From Hydrogenophaga taeniospiralis (GTDB lineage: Bacteria; Pseudomonadota; Gammaproteobacteria; Burkholderiales; Burkholderiaceae_C), in contig NZ_JAHBAG010000001.1 in assembly GCF_020510445.1 (NCBI RefSeq), positions 4,812,501 through 4,876,500 on the forward strand: a DNA stretch of 64,000 nucleotides, in the 5' to 3' direction. Of the stretch, positions 9,360-17,088 are shown one piece after another (position 1 is the stretch's first letter; every line of letters begins with the position of its first letter). A program made the position numbers and the translations under genes. Under the pieces are notes generated by a model. It was not told where the DNA came from, made no database searches, and worked only from the letters and a program-made list of their open reading frames with translations.

Positions 9360-9560
9360 GGGTGTATCTCCAGTATGCGACACCCGCCCCCGGTGCTGAC
9401 GGCACCGAGACGGGTGACAAAAAAACATTGAAACACACTTCGGTCGGCGCGCCCGACCTTCCTCGGGCACCGGCCGCGCGCAACGGGAAACCGCTCCCGC
9501 TGATGGCCGCGGGATGCACGCCCCAGCGGTCACCGCCGGGGCGGGCCGATGGCCCTGGCC

Positions 9561-10283
9561 TTATTTGCTGGCCGCCACCGGAGCGGCCTGCGCCGCCGCC
9601 GTCGGCTGCATGCCACCCTCCCACCAGCGCTGCACCGCCGCACGGTCGAACGGCGGGAGCGGCGCATTTTCGATGGTGGCCGTTGTGAGCACGGGGAAGT
9701 TGGAGCGGAACAGCGCAAGGTCCTTCTCCGACAGGTCTTCCGTGGTCACATCCCAGGTGCCGCCGGACAAGCCCGTCACCGACTGGTCAATCAAGGGAAT
9801 CACCGGTCCGGCACGGAACTCTTCCCCCTGCCGGGGTCGAAGCTTGGCCGTGAGCCGACCCACATAGGTGATCGAGTTCGGCTTCACATTCAGGTCCATC
9901 AACAGGGGAACCACGAAGCTCCCGACAAACGGGAACCCAATGGCCGAGCCCGTCACTTCGCCCATCTTGTACTGGCCTGGTTTCAGGGCCATGCGCGTCA
10001 GGTAGACGGTGCGGTCCCCTTCCTTGACGACGTCTGAGAGCGCACTGAGCGCGAAGTTCTGCCGCTCTTCCTTGCTTTGGGCGTTCGGCTGCTCGAGCTT
10101 CACCAGCACCGGCATCGGGACGTAGCGGCTGTCGTCGGATCGAGACACCTCGAGGGCCATCAGCACGACGGACTTCTCGCTGGTGTCGATGGTCTTGGCT
10201 TCTTTGTCAAAGGCCATTCGATTGACGGTTGCGCACCCGGCGAGGGCAACACAGATGGACATGGCGCCCAGAAATCGTTTCAC
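9561..10283 (-). CDS. Putative lipoprotein of unknown function
   Basis: The 240-residue product has a lipoprotein signal with lipobox LAGC (Cys17), so it is probably anchored in the inner or outer membrane. The mature part is beta-rich (VVLMALEVSR, VYLTRMALKPGQYKMGEV, SITYVGRLTAKLRP), and the tail is Ala/Pro rich. I do not recognise the family. The GQYKMGEVTG segment and the strand pattern could fit a carbohydrate- or peptide-binding beta-sandwich, which is a guess. It is a single-gene unit, with a 314-base gap upstream and 201 bases between it and the small membrane protein gene. Confidence 0.7.
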   Translation of the reverse strand: MKRFLGAMSICVALAGCATVNRMAFDKEAKTIDTSEKSVVLMALEVSRSDDSRYVPMPVLVKLEQPNAQSKEERQNFALSALSDVVKEGDRTVYLTRMALKPGQYKMGEVTGSAIGFPFVGSFVVPLLMDLNVKPNSITYVGRLTAKLRPRQGEEFRAGPVIPLIDQSVTGLSGGTWDVTTEDLSEKDLALFRSNFPVLTTATIENAPLPPFDRAAVQRWWEGGMQPTAAAQAAPVAASK

Positions 10284-10597
10284 TTTTTTCCTCCGATGAT
10301 GGGGTGGGGTTGTGACAGAAAACGCCGGAGTTGTTCGACAAACCCCGGGAATTACCGCTTCACAGCGGTCCCCGCAGTCGCGGGAGCCGACACGCTATCA
10401 CGGAAAAAGCGCCGCTTCGCCGAAGCACCTCGGGTTGTCCAAGCGCAGTGGATCAAAAGTCGTTGTTTCCACCGAAAGGGCGCCAACCTTTGGCGCGCAT
10501 GCAACACACCAAGGCGTCACCCCATCGCGACCCAGACCACCTCACCAGAGCGCCCCCCGGAAGCCCGCCACCAAGCGACCCCTCTCGCGCTCCCTGC
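10284..10597. other. Intergenic stretch with three perfect hairpins
   Basis: No gene is seen in these 314 bases. Three perfect inverted repeats are present. ACCGCT/AGCGGT lies at 10354-10369 with a 4-base loop. CCCGC/GCGGG follows directly at 10371-10384 with a 4-base loop. GCGCCAA/TTGGCGC lies at 10480-10496 with a 3-base loop. None is followed by a T run on either strand, so they are not simple intrinsic terminators. They lie between the 3' end of the alpha/beta hydrolase gene and the promoter side of the lipoprotein gene. Confidence 0.55.
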
Positions 10598-11359
10598 TCA
10601 CAACGCGGCGCGCAGTGCCTCCAGGTACTGCGGGCTGTTCGAGATCGTATTGTGGTCGGTGCCCGGTACCACGGAGAACGAGGCCACGCCTGAGGCAAAG
10701 CGTGTGCGCAGGCGGTCGGTGCTCCAGCGCGGGATCACGTTGTCGAACTCGGCCGCCAGCAGCAGCGTGGGCACCCGGATCGAGGGCGCGTAGCGCCACG
10801 ACTCGAACTTGTCGGTCAGCAGCCACCGCACCGGAAACGCCGGGAACTGCCGCGCCGCGAGCTCCACGATGCTGTCGTACGGCGTCACGAGCACGAGGCG
10901 CGACACCGGCCGCTGGCTCGCGAGGTGCACGGCCACACCGCTGCCCAGGCTGCGCCCCACCACGGCCACGTCCGGGTGGTCGGCATGCACCGAGTCAAAC
11001 AGGGCCTGTGCATCGCTCTTGAGCAGCGCTTCGGTGGGTGCCCCGGTGCTGGCGCCGTAGCCGCGGTACTGCAGCAGGTAGATGGCGTGGTCCGGAAACA
11101 CGCGGGCAAACCAGGGCAGTTGCTGCGACACGTCCTCGGCGTTGCCGCCGAAATAGATCAGGGCCTTCGGGCCGCTGTGCGGCCGGACCGACACCGCCAG
11201 TTCGGCCCCTGGCACCACCAGCTTGCGCGTGGTGTCCGGCCCCGCCAGGGCGCTGGGTTGGGGAAAGTACAGGAACGAGCGTTGAAACGCGTACAGGGCC
11301 ACGCAGGCACCGCCGTACACGAGGGCAACGAACGCAAGAAGCCAGAGGGTGATGCGCAT
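10598..11359 (-). CDS. Alpha/beta hydrolase, membrane-anchored
   Basis: This 253-residue hydrolase has an N-terminal hydrophobic anchor or signal (about residues 3-24). The fold is recognisable from the oxyanion region ALIYFGGNAED (about 66-76), the nucleophile elbow GRSLGS with Ser137, the acid D206 in AAEFDNVIP, and His236 in GTDHNTIS. This is the layout of the ABHD13/ABHD17-like (BEM46) group of esterases; the substrate is unknown. I chose ATG 11359 over one ten codons upstream because AAGG precedes it. It is the last gene of a leftward series of small enzymes that begins near 14490. Confidence 0.85.
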   Translation of the reverse strand: MRITLWLLAFVALVYGGACVALYAFQRSFLYFPQPSALAGPDTTRKLVVPGAELAVSVRPHSGPKALIYFGGNAEDVSQQLPWFARVFPDHAIYLLQYRGYGASTGAPTEALLKSDAQALFDSVHADHPDVAVVGRSLGSGVAVHLASQRPVSRLVLVTPYDSIVELAARQFPAFPVRWLLTDKFESWRYAPSIRVPTLLLAAEFDNVIPRWSTDRLRTRFASGVASFSVVPGTDHNTISNSPQYLEALRAAL

Positions 11360-11403
11360 GGGTCTGCCTTCGTTGAGCGAACGGTCCACCGTACGCCCGG
11401 GTG

Positions 11404-11814
11404 TTACGCCGCGGTGGCGATTTCGTCGTAGCCTCGGCCCACGAACTGGAGCAGGCAGAAACCGTGGCCAAACGGATCGGCCATAGGCGCGATCTTGCCC
11501 CAGTTGCTGGACCGGACCTCGGCTTCGAGCGTCGCGCCCGCACTCAGCGCCCGCTGCACCGAGGCATCGATGTCCGTCACCACCAGGTCCAGGTGCACCG
11601 GCGTCCAGTGCCGCCCGTAGTCGCGCACCTGGCTGGAGGCCTGGGTCGCCGGGCTGCCGGCGGGCTTCACCAGGAGATAGATCGCGGAGGAAGCGCCCAG
11701 CAGTTCAACCCCATCCGCGCCAAAGCGCCGCCCTACCTGCAGATCGAACGCGCTCGTGTAGAAACGCAGCGCCTTGTCCAGGTCATCCACATCGATGTTC
11801 ACGAGCAGTTCCAT
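11404..11814 (-). CDS. VOC family (glyoxalase/bleomycin-resistance fold) protein
   Basis: The 136-residue protein has the two beta-alpha-beta-beta-beta units of the vicinal oxygen chelate fold. The first unit has VNIDVDDLDKALRFYTSAF and the second has HLDLVVTDIDASVQRALSAGA, ending in DPFGHGFCLLQF. Such proteins include metal-dependent lyases, dioxygenases and antibiotic-binding proteins; the substrate cannot be assigned. It lies 44 bases upstream of the alpha/beta hydrolase and 19 bases downstream of the thioesterase-like gene on the same strand, probably one transcript. Confidence 0.85.
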   Translation of the reverse strand: MELLVNIDVDDLDKALRFYTSAFDLQVGRRFGADGVELLGASSAIYLLVKPAGSPATQASSQVRDYGRHWTPVHLDLVVTDIDASVQRALSAGATLEAEVRSSNWGKIAPMADPFGHGFCLLQFVGRGYDEIATAA

Positions 11815-11833
11815 GGCAGCACTCCTTGACCGA

Positions 11834-12286
11834 CTACGCGCCCGTGGTGCCCAGCGCGACGAATTCGCCTTCGAAATGGCCCGCTTCAGCGCCGTCGTAC
11901 CAGAGCGTTGACGAGACGGTGATTCTGGCCCGGCCCTTGCGCTCCAGCATGCGGGTGAACGCCTGCCATGCCTCGGGTGTCGGGCTTGGCGCGCGGGCCG
12001 TGAAGTGGCCCACGATCGCCTGCTCGTAGCTCATGGTGTTGCGCTGGATGACCAGCCGGGTCTTGTAGCCCGCCGCTGTCAGCTTGGTGTGCAACAGCGA
12101 CCAGGCCGACAGGATGGCCAGCGCGGAAGCGCTGCCACCGAACACGGTGTCGCGGTGGTTGATGTTGGGACGCAGCGGGGCGCCCAGCACCACCTGCGCG
12201 GGCGACGCCTCTTCCACGGAAACCTGCATTGCCAGCGACAGGGGAATGTGCTCGTGCAGGTACTGTTCCAGTTCAGCGGGTGTCAT
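11834..12286 (-). CDS. YiiD C-terminal-type thioesterase (hotdog fold)
   Basis: The 150-residue protein matches the putative thioesterase domain found at the C-terminus of E. coli YiiD. Typical features are LEQYLHEHIPLSLAMQVSV at the start, the central RPNINHRDTVFGGSASALAILSAW segment with the helix of the hotdog fold, and a late HFEGEFVAL strand. An acyl-CoA or acyl-ACP substrate is likely from the family but not shown. The start ATG overlaps the stop of the upstream GrpB gene by four bases (ATGA), indicating translational coupling. Confidence 0.83.
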   Translation of the reverse strand: MTPAELEQYLHEHIPLSLAMQVSVEEASPAQVVLGAPLRPNINHRDTVFGGSASALAILSAWSLLHTKLTAAGYKTRLVIQRNTMSYEQAIVGHFTARAPSPTPEAWQAFTRMLERKGRARITVSSTLWYDGAEAGHFEGEFVALGTTGA

Positions 12287-12885
12287 GGCTTTTTCTCCTC
12301 GGATGTCTGGTGTTTGAGCGGCAAGGGCAGGTCTTCATGATGCAACGGCCGCGCGGCGTCGGACACGCTGCGAACGAAACCGGCTTTGGCATCGGTGTAC
12401 GCCTCCCGGTCGCTCGCGTGTTGCTCGGCGGCGCTGGCTTTGAGCCCGGCGTAGCGGGCGGCGAGCGCAGGGTCGGCGCGCAGCGCATCGCGAAAGCGCA
12501 GCCGCTCGTGCCAGGCCTGGCCCTGGTGAACCACCACGTGCAGGTGGTGGGTGCGGTGGCCATCGGCCCAGCGCATGAACCATTTGCGGTCGCGCAGGGT
12601 GGCGTTGAATTCGGCCGAGGTGGTGTAGCCGCACGCGCACAGTGGCGCCGCCAAGGACTCGGCCACCGCCATGGACGCGACACCGGCCATGATGTCAATG
12701 ATGGGCTTGGCCGCCAGGCCTGGCACCGCCGTGCTGCCGATGTGCTGCAGATCGAGAAACACGCCGGGAATCACCCGCAGCAGGCGTTCCCGCTCGGTGG
12801 CGTACGCCGCAGGCCACGAGGAGTCGTAGGCCTGCAGCCTCACCGCTTCGTGGATGGCCGCCGCCAGCGACTGCTGCTCGTTCAT
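12283..12885 (-). CDS. GrpB/UPF0157 family protein
   Basis: The 200-residue protein belongs to the GrpB (UPF0157) group, which has a nucleotidyltransferase-like fold. The diagnostic core is the HIGSTAVPGLAAKPIIDI segment at about residues 48-65, preceded by DSSWPAAYATERERL and followed by HLHVVV. Members are of unknown function, sometimes fused to CoaE kinases. I chose the ATG at 12885; a longer frame upstream overlaps the FMN reductase gene and is arginine-rich shadow. It overlaps the YiiD-type gene by four bases and begins four bases after the reductase stop. Confidence 0.88.
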   Translation of the reverse strand: MNEQQSLAAAIHEAVRLQAYDSSWPAAYATERERLLRVIPGVFLDLQHIGSTAVPGLAAKPIIDIMAGVASMAVAESLAAPLCACGYTTSAEFNATLRDRKWFMRWADGHRTHHLHVVVHQGQAWHERLRFRDALRADPALAARYAGLKASAAEQHASDREAYTDAKAGFVRSVSDAARPLHHEDLPLPLKHQTSEEKKP

Positions 12886-12889
12886 GGCG

Positions 12890-13447
12890 CTATGCCACCG
12901 GAAACGAGGGGCCCTGCTCGGTCTGCCCCTGAAGCACGGCCGCGTGCAGCGCGGCCAGGGAGCGCCGGACGGTGGCACTGACCAGCGGGTCTTCGACCAT
13001 GCCGTCTTCGCCCAGATGGGCCCCGAGCAGCGGGACACTGAGCGAAGCCGGTTCGACGATCTCGGCCGACATGGTCTTGAGCGTTTCGCGCAGCGCCGCG
13101 TCGGCATGGTGCGCACGCGGCGAAGCGTTCAGGACCGCGACACGCTTGCCCACGAAGGGCTCAAAGCTGACCAGCCAGTCCAGCGTGTTCTTGATCGCGC
13201 CGGTAACGCCATGGGCATATTCGGGGCTCGCAATCAACAGCGCGTCCGACGCGGCAACCGCGGCGTGCAACGCGCGGACCGGCGAAGGCAGCTGCACCTC
13301 CAGATCGGGGTTGAAGAGCGGCAGATCGCCCACGCCAGCAAACACCGTGAGTTGGACCTCTGGCGGCGCCAGCCGCACCGCCGCACGCAGGAGCGCGGCA
13401 TTGATGGATGCGGCCCGCAGGCTGCCCGACAGGCACAGGATTTTCAT
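12890..13447 (-). CDS. NADPH-dependent FMN reductase
   Basis: The 185-residue flavodoxin-like reductase has the phosphate-binding loop LSGSLRAASIN at about residues 6-16 and the characteristic SPEYAHGVTGAIKNTLDWL segment near 94-112. The family (ChrR, ArsH, SsuE relatives) transfers electrons from NAD(P)H through FMN to quinones, metals or dyes. Its specific acceptor is unknown. The start ATG at 13447 directly precedes MKILCLSGS, the usual N-terminus. It sits in the leftward cluster between MOSC and GrpB genes. Confidence 0.88.
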   Translation of the reverse strand: MKILCLSGSLRAASINAALLRAAVRLAPPEVQLTVFAGVGDLPLFNPDLEVQLPSPVRALHAAVAASDALLIASPEYAHGVTGAIKNTLDWLVSFEPFVGKRVAVLNASPRAHHADAALRETLKTMSAEIVEPASLSVPLLGAHLGEDGMVEDPLVSATVRRSLAALHAAVLQGQTEQGPSFPVA

Positions 13448-13502
13448 GGTGTCCACGTGTGAGGAAAGAAGAGAGCAGCGCGGCGCGGCCTGGCGGCCCT
13501 GG

Positions 13503-14045
13503 TCAAACGCGATCCAGCATGCGGTGGGGCCCTGCCGGCAGCCGCACGGAAATGGCATCACCCGGTCGCACGACCCCGCCGGCCACCACGACCCCCATGA
13601 CACCGGCTTTGCGAACCAGCGCCCCCTCGGGCGTGCGGCCGAGCACCGCGGCCATCAGACCCGACTGAAATCGGTTCAGTTGTTCGCAGGGGTTGCGCAG
13701 ACCGGTGAGTCTGACGATGGCCGAAGGGCCGATGTGCAACTCGGAATCCACCGGCAGCGCCAGCAGCTTGAGATGGCGTGTGGTGATGTTCTCGCCGATC
13801 TGGCCGGGTGCCACCTCGAACCCCTGCGCGGCCAGTTCCTCGAACAGCTCGGCATGGATGAGGTGAACCTGGCGCAGGTTCGGCTGCGTTGGGTCTTGCG
13901 CCACCCGCGAGCGGTGCTGCACGGTGACCCCGCAATGCGCGTCCCCCTCCACACCCAGGCCCGCCAGCAAGCGGATCTGCGAGGCAACGCCCTTGGTGAA
14001 AGCGTGGGCCGGGCTGGAACTGACGGCAACGACCTGAGGGCTCAT
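13503..14045 (-). CDS. MOSC domain protein
   Basis: The 180-residue protein carries a MOSC domain, the beta-barrel found at the C-terminus of molybdenum-cofactor sulfurases and in YiiM/YuaD-like proteins. Visible features are GVEGDAHCG at about 31-39, the NLRQVHLIH strand, GQIGENITT, and the conserved NPCEQL with the cysteine expected to contact the cofactor. The C-terminal GVVVAGGVVRPGD completes the barrel. It probably binds a molybdopterin-type cofactor or handles sulfur, by family. It is cotranscribed with the neighbouring reductase (55-base gap). Confidence 0.87.
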   Translation of the reverse strand: MSPQVVAVSSSPAHAFTKGVASQIRLLAGLGVEGDAHCGVTVQHRSRVAQDPTQPNLRQVHLIHAELFEELAAQGFEVAPGQIGENITTRHLKLLALPVDSELHIGPSAIVRLTGLRNPCEQLNRFQSGLMAAVLGRTPEGALVRKAGVMGVVVAGGVVRPGDAISVRLPAGPHRMLDRV

Positions 14046-14076
14046 GTGCGTGGCGAGCGTTCTGCGCTTCGGTGGC

Positions 14077-14490
14077 CTACTTCGCTCGCCTGGGCTTTGC
14101 TTTTGCGGCGGTATTGAGGGCGATGGCGGCACGGATGAGCGCTTTGAACTCAGCCGCGTCAACCACCTCGCCCTCACGAATGTCCATCGCGCGCCTGGTG
14201 TTGCCGTCAAGGCTCGAATTGAACAGTCTGGCCGGGTCGTCCAGCGAAGCCCCCTTGGCGAAGGTCAGTTTCACGACCGACTTGTAGGACTCGCCGGTGC
14301 AGAGGATCCCGTCGTGCGACCACACAGGCGTGCCCATCCACTTCCACTCCTCGACGACCTCCGGGTCGGCCTCCTGGATGAGCTTGCGCATCCGGCCCAA
14401 GGTCTGCCCGCGCCAGTCCGCGAGATCGGCGATGCGTTGGTCAATCAGCGCAGAGGCCAACAGGCCCTCGGTCGAATCGGGTTTTTTCAT
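14077..14490 (-). CDS. DUF1801 domain protein
   Basis: The 137-residue protein has the YdhG-like DUF1801 fold. Diagnostic features are RMRKLIQEADPEVVEEWKW followed by GTPVWSHDGILCTG and VKLTFAKGASLDDPARLFNSS. The C-terminus is lysine-rich (AKAKPRRAK). The function of the family is unknown; iron-sulfur or nucleic-acid roles have been guessed for related YjbR/CyaY-like folds. It lies 31 bases upstream of the MOSC gene and may head the leftward operon. Confidence 0.85.
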   Translation of the reverse strand: MKKPDSTEGLLASALIDQRIADLADWRGQTLGRMRKLIQEADPEVVEEWKWMGTPVWSHDGILCTGESYKSVVKLTFAKGASLDDPARLFNSSLDGNTRRAMDIREGEVVDAAEFKALIRAAIALNTAAKAKPRRAK

Positions 14491-14620
14491 GGGTGCCTCC
14501 TGAAGCTTCTGGACTCTAAAGCACTATGAAAATCTGTTGTTGCATGGTGTTTTAGAAGGCCGAAGGCGCGCCCGGCACCATCATCCAGGAAGCGGCGGTT
14601 AACAGCACTCAGGACCCCCT

Positions 14621-14911
14621 TCAAACCCGAATGACCTCGACTTCGTGTGGCCTCTCGGTGGAAAAGCTTCGGGCGAACTCGATGACCTCGGCCTCTGATT
14701 CGCCAGGATGCGAGGTGGTGGTGATGAATGTGGCCTCCGAGCCGTCGGCTCCCATGCACATCCAGTCCAGCGCATCCTCCCATTTTTCGGCGTCGACACC
14801 CAGGGCGCAGAACAGCTCAATCTGGCTCTCGATCAGTTCCCGCAACAACGGATCATCCCGGCTCGCGACGTAGCCGGAGGTAGAAACCAGAACGATCTTC
14901 CCGCTGTGCAT
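14621..14911 (-). CDS. Small conserved hypothetical protein
   Basis: This 96-residue acidic protein begins with a strand, GKIVLVSTSGYV. It continues with a helical region (LLRELIESQIELFCALG) and a WEDALDWMCMG segment, then a strand, ATFITTTSHPGES. It looks like a small soluble alpha/beta domain with several Cys and Trp residues. I do not recognise it. It lies 27 bases after the selD start on the same strand, so it could be the last gene of the senB-selD transcript, but nothing in the sequence links it to selenium. Confidence 0.6.
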   Translation of the reverse strand: MHSGKIVLVSTSGYVASRDDPLLRELIESQIELFCALGVDAEKWEDALDWMCMGADGSEATFITTTSHPGESEAEVIEFARSFSTERPHEVEVIRV

Positions 14912-14938
14912 GGCAACCGCCTGAGCCCTAGCCCCGTC

Positions 14939-16018
14939 TCAAACCACCTGCAGCCGCACCCCGCCAGCCACAGGCGCCACGATCTCGCCCACTTCGGCGG
15001 CGGCGGCGAAACCGTGGCGCTCGAAGATGGCCAGCACCTCGGCCACCGCGTCGGGCGCGCAGGCCACGAGCAGGCCGCCGCTGGTCTGGGGGTCGCTCAG
15101 CAGGGCCTGGTCCACCGGTTGCAGGTGGTCGCCCAGGCGCACTTCGTGGCCATAGGCGGCCCAGTTGCGGCCGGAGGCGCCGGTCACCATGCCCTGGGCG
15201 GCCAGGGCGCGCACGCCTTCGATCAGCGGCACGCGGTCCATGCTGAGGCGCACGGTGGTGTGGGCACCGCGCGCCATCTCCAGGGTGTGGCCGGCCAGGC
15301 CAAAGCCGGTGATGTCGGTGAGCGCGTGCACACCGTCGAGCGCCGCCAGGTCGGGGCCGGGGGTGTTGAGCTGGGTGGTGGTGGCGATCATGCGGGCGTA
15401 GCCCTCGGCGCTGAGCGCGTCCTTCTTGAGCGCGGCCGAGAGCACGCCCACGCCGATGGGTTTGCCCAGGATCAGGCGGTCGCCCACTTGTGCGTCGGCG
15501 TTGCGCTTGACGCGCCGGGGGTGCACCAGCCCCAGGGCCACCAGGCCGTAGATGGGCTCAACGGAGTCGATGGTGTGGCCGCCCGCGATGGGGATGCCGG
15601 CGGCGCGGCAGACGCTCTGGCCACCTTCGAGGATTCGGCCGATGGTCCCGGTGCTGAGCACGCCGATGGGCATGCCCACCAGGGCCAGCGCCATGATGGG
15701 CGTGCCGCCCATGGCGTAGACGTCGCTGATGGCGTTGGTGGCGGCGATGCGGCCGAAGTCGAACGGGTCGTCGACGATGGGCATGAAGAAGTCGGTGGTG
15801 GCGATCAGGGCCTGTTCGTCGTTGAGCCGGTACACAGCGGCGTCGTCGGCGGTTTCGATGCCCACCAGCAACTCGGGCGGCATGGGCATGGCAGCCGTGC
15901 CTTTGAGGATGTCGCTGAGCACGCCGGGGGCGATCTTGCAGCCGCAGCCACCACCGTGCGAGAGGCTGGTGAGGCGGGGTTCTTTGGTGGCGGCGGGTTG
16001 GGGCATGGGTGCGTTCAT
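14939..16018 (-). CDS. selD: Selenophosphate synthase (SelD/SenC)
   Basis: This 359-residue enzyme makes selenophosphate from selenide and ATP. The N-terminal glycine-rich segment HGGGCGCKIAPG holds the catalytic Cys25 (cysteine form, no UGA codon) and Lys28. Further signatures are DDAAVYRLND, TTDFFMPIVDDPFDFG, the AATNAISDVYAMGG helix, GGHTIDSVEPIYGLVALG and LTDITGFGLAGH. It lies 50 bases downstream of senB on the same strand. In known selenoneine clusters the selD homologue beside senA and senB is called SenC and supplies selenophosphate to SenB. Whether it also serves selenocysteine or selenouridine synthesis cannot be told here. Confidence 0.95.
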   Translation of the reverse strand: MNAPMPQPAATKEPRLTSLSHGGGCGCKIAPGVLSDILKGTAAMPMPPELLVGIETADDAAVYRLNDEQALIATTDFFMPIVDDPFDFGRIAATNAISDVYAMGGTPIMALALVGMPIGVLSTGTIGRILEGGQSVCRAAGIPIAGGHTIDSVEPIYGLVALGLVHPRRVKRNADAQVGDRLILGKPIGVGVLSAALKKDALSAEGYARMIATTTQLNTPGPDLAALDGVHALTDITGFGLAGHTLEMARGAHTTVRLSMDRVPLIEGVRALAAQGMVTGASGRNWAAYGHEVRLGDHLQPVDQALLSDPQTSGGLLVACAPDAVAEVLAIFERHGFAAAAEVGEIVAPVAGGVRLQVV

Positions 16019-16068
16019 CGGCGGGTTCGGGTTCGGTGCGGCGGAAGGTTGGGATGCGGCGGCGCGGC

Positions 16069-17076
16069 TCAGGGAGGTTGCCGCCCGGTGGGGTGTCGCA
16101 GTTCGCCCAGCAGGCTCAGCAAGGCGGCCCGCTCGGCGGCCGGTTCAAACCGGGTGGCTCTGATCGCGCATTGTGCTTGCAGCGCGGCGAGCCAGGCGCC
16201 GCCGCTGGCGAGGTCCTGGCGGCCCTGGCGCAGCAGCGCGGCCAACGCGGCGGCGTCGCCCGCGGAGAAGTAGCCGCCGTAGTCGGCACCGAGCATGCCC
16301 ACGTTGCCCGCGATGCGCGAGGCCAGCACGGGCGTGCCACTGAGCGCGGCTTCCATGATGACGTGGGCGCCCCCTTCCATGTGGCTGGGGTGCACCAGCA
16401 GGTGCGCGCGCTGGATGCGCTCTCGCGTGCGGGCGTGTGGCTGGCCGCCGAGCCAGCGGTAGTGCGGGCAGTCGCGCATGCACTGGCGCGCGGCCTCGCC
16501 CAGCGCGGTGTCGAGCGCATCGCCGATGTGGTCGATCTGGATGCCTTCGTCGGGCCGCAACAGGCGCGCCGCGGCCCACAGCGTCTGGGGCGACTTCTCC
16601 TCGCGCAGGTGCCCCACCATGAGCACGCGCAGCCACGCCGTGGTCTTGGCCAGGGTCCGACGCGGGGTGCTGGACTGGAAGACCACCCGGGCCTTGCCGC
16701 GCAGGGCCTCGGGCAAGGCCAGCGGGCCCTGGTCCTGCAGCACGATCAGCCGCTGCGCCAGGGCCAGCGAGCGCTGCGCGCTGGCGTCGGTGGCGATGTC
16801 GCGGTACAGGTCGGTGCCGGTGAGCGCGAGCACCAGCGGCCGCCCGGGGTGCGCCTGCTGCGCCCACGCGGCCACGGAGGCGGCCGAACGCCGCGCGTGC
16901 AGGGCGAGCAGGATGTCGGTGCCGTCGGCGGCGGCGTCGCCATCGGGCCACCGCTGGGCCAGGCGAACCCGATAATGGCCCGACAGCATCTGCGCCCAGC
17001 GGCGCGCGGTCTGCCAGTTGCCGTTGTTGGCATCGGCCAGCGCGGGAGTGACGATGCAGAGAGCGGGTTTTTTCAT
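16069..17076 (-). CDS. senB: Selenosugar synthase SenB
   Basis: This 335-residue GT4-like glycosyltransferase-fold protein begins with IVTPALADANNGNWQTARRW, the conserved start of SenB. GTDLYRD at about 86-92 and HPSHMEGGAHVIMEA in the C-terminal half (donor-site loop) are also typical. SenB is known to use selenophosphate and a UDP-sugar to form a 1-seleno-sugar, the first step in which selenium becomes bound to carbon in selenoneine synthesis. It precedes selD on the same strand and is head-to-head with senA, with 12 bases between the two start codons. A trosR-like TIGR04348 annotation would be the same family. Assignment relies on sequence pattern and context together. Confidence 0.9.
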   Translation of the reverse strand: MKKPALCIVTPALADANNGNWQTARRWAQMLSGHYRVRLAQRWPDGDAAADGTDILLALHARRSAASVAAWAQQAHPGRPLVLALTGTDLYRDIATDASAQRSLALAQRLIVLQDQGPLALPEALRGKARVVFQSSTPRRTLAKTTAWLRVLMVGHLREEKSPQTLWAAARLLRPDEGIQIDHIGDALDTALGEAARQCMRDCPHYRWLGGQPHARTRERIQRAHLLVHPSHMEGGAHVIMEAALSGTPVLASRIAGNVGMLGADYGGYFSAGDAAALAALLRQGRQDLASGGAWLAALQAQCAIRATRFEPAAERAALLSLLGELRHPTGRQPP

Positions 17077-17088
17077 GGGGGTGCGTCG
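17077..17088. promoter_or_regulatory. 12-base spacer between divergent senB and senA starts
   Basis: The start codons of senB (17074-17076, minus strand) and senA (17089-17091, plus strand) are separated by 12 bases. Both proteins begin with conserved residues almost at once, so neither start can move far inward. Each promoter and ribosome site must therefore lie inside the other gene's coding sequence. No classical -35/-10 pair is obvious. Confidence 0.6.
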
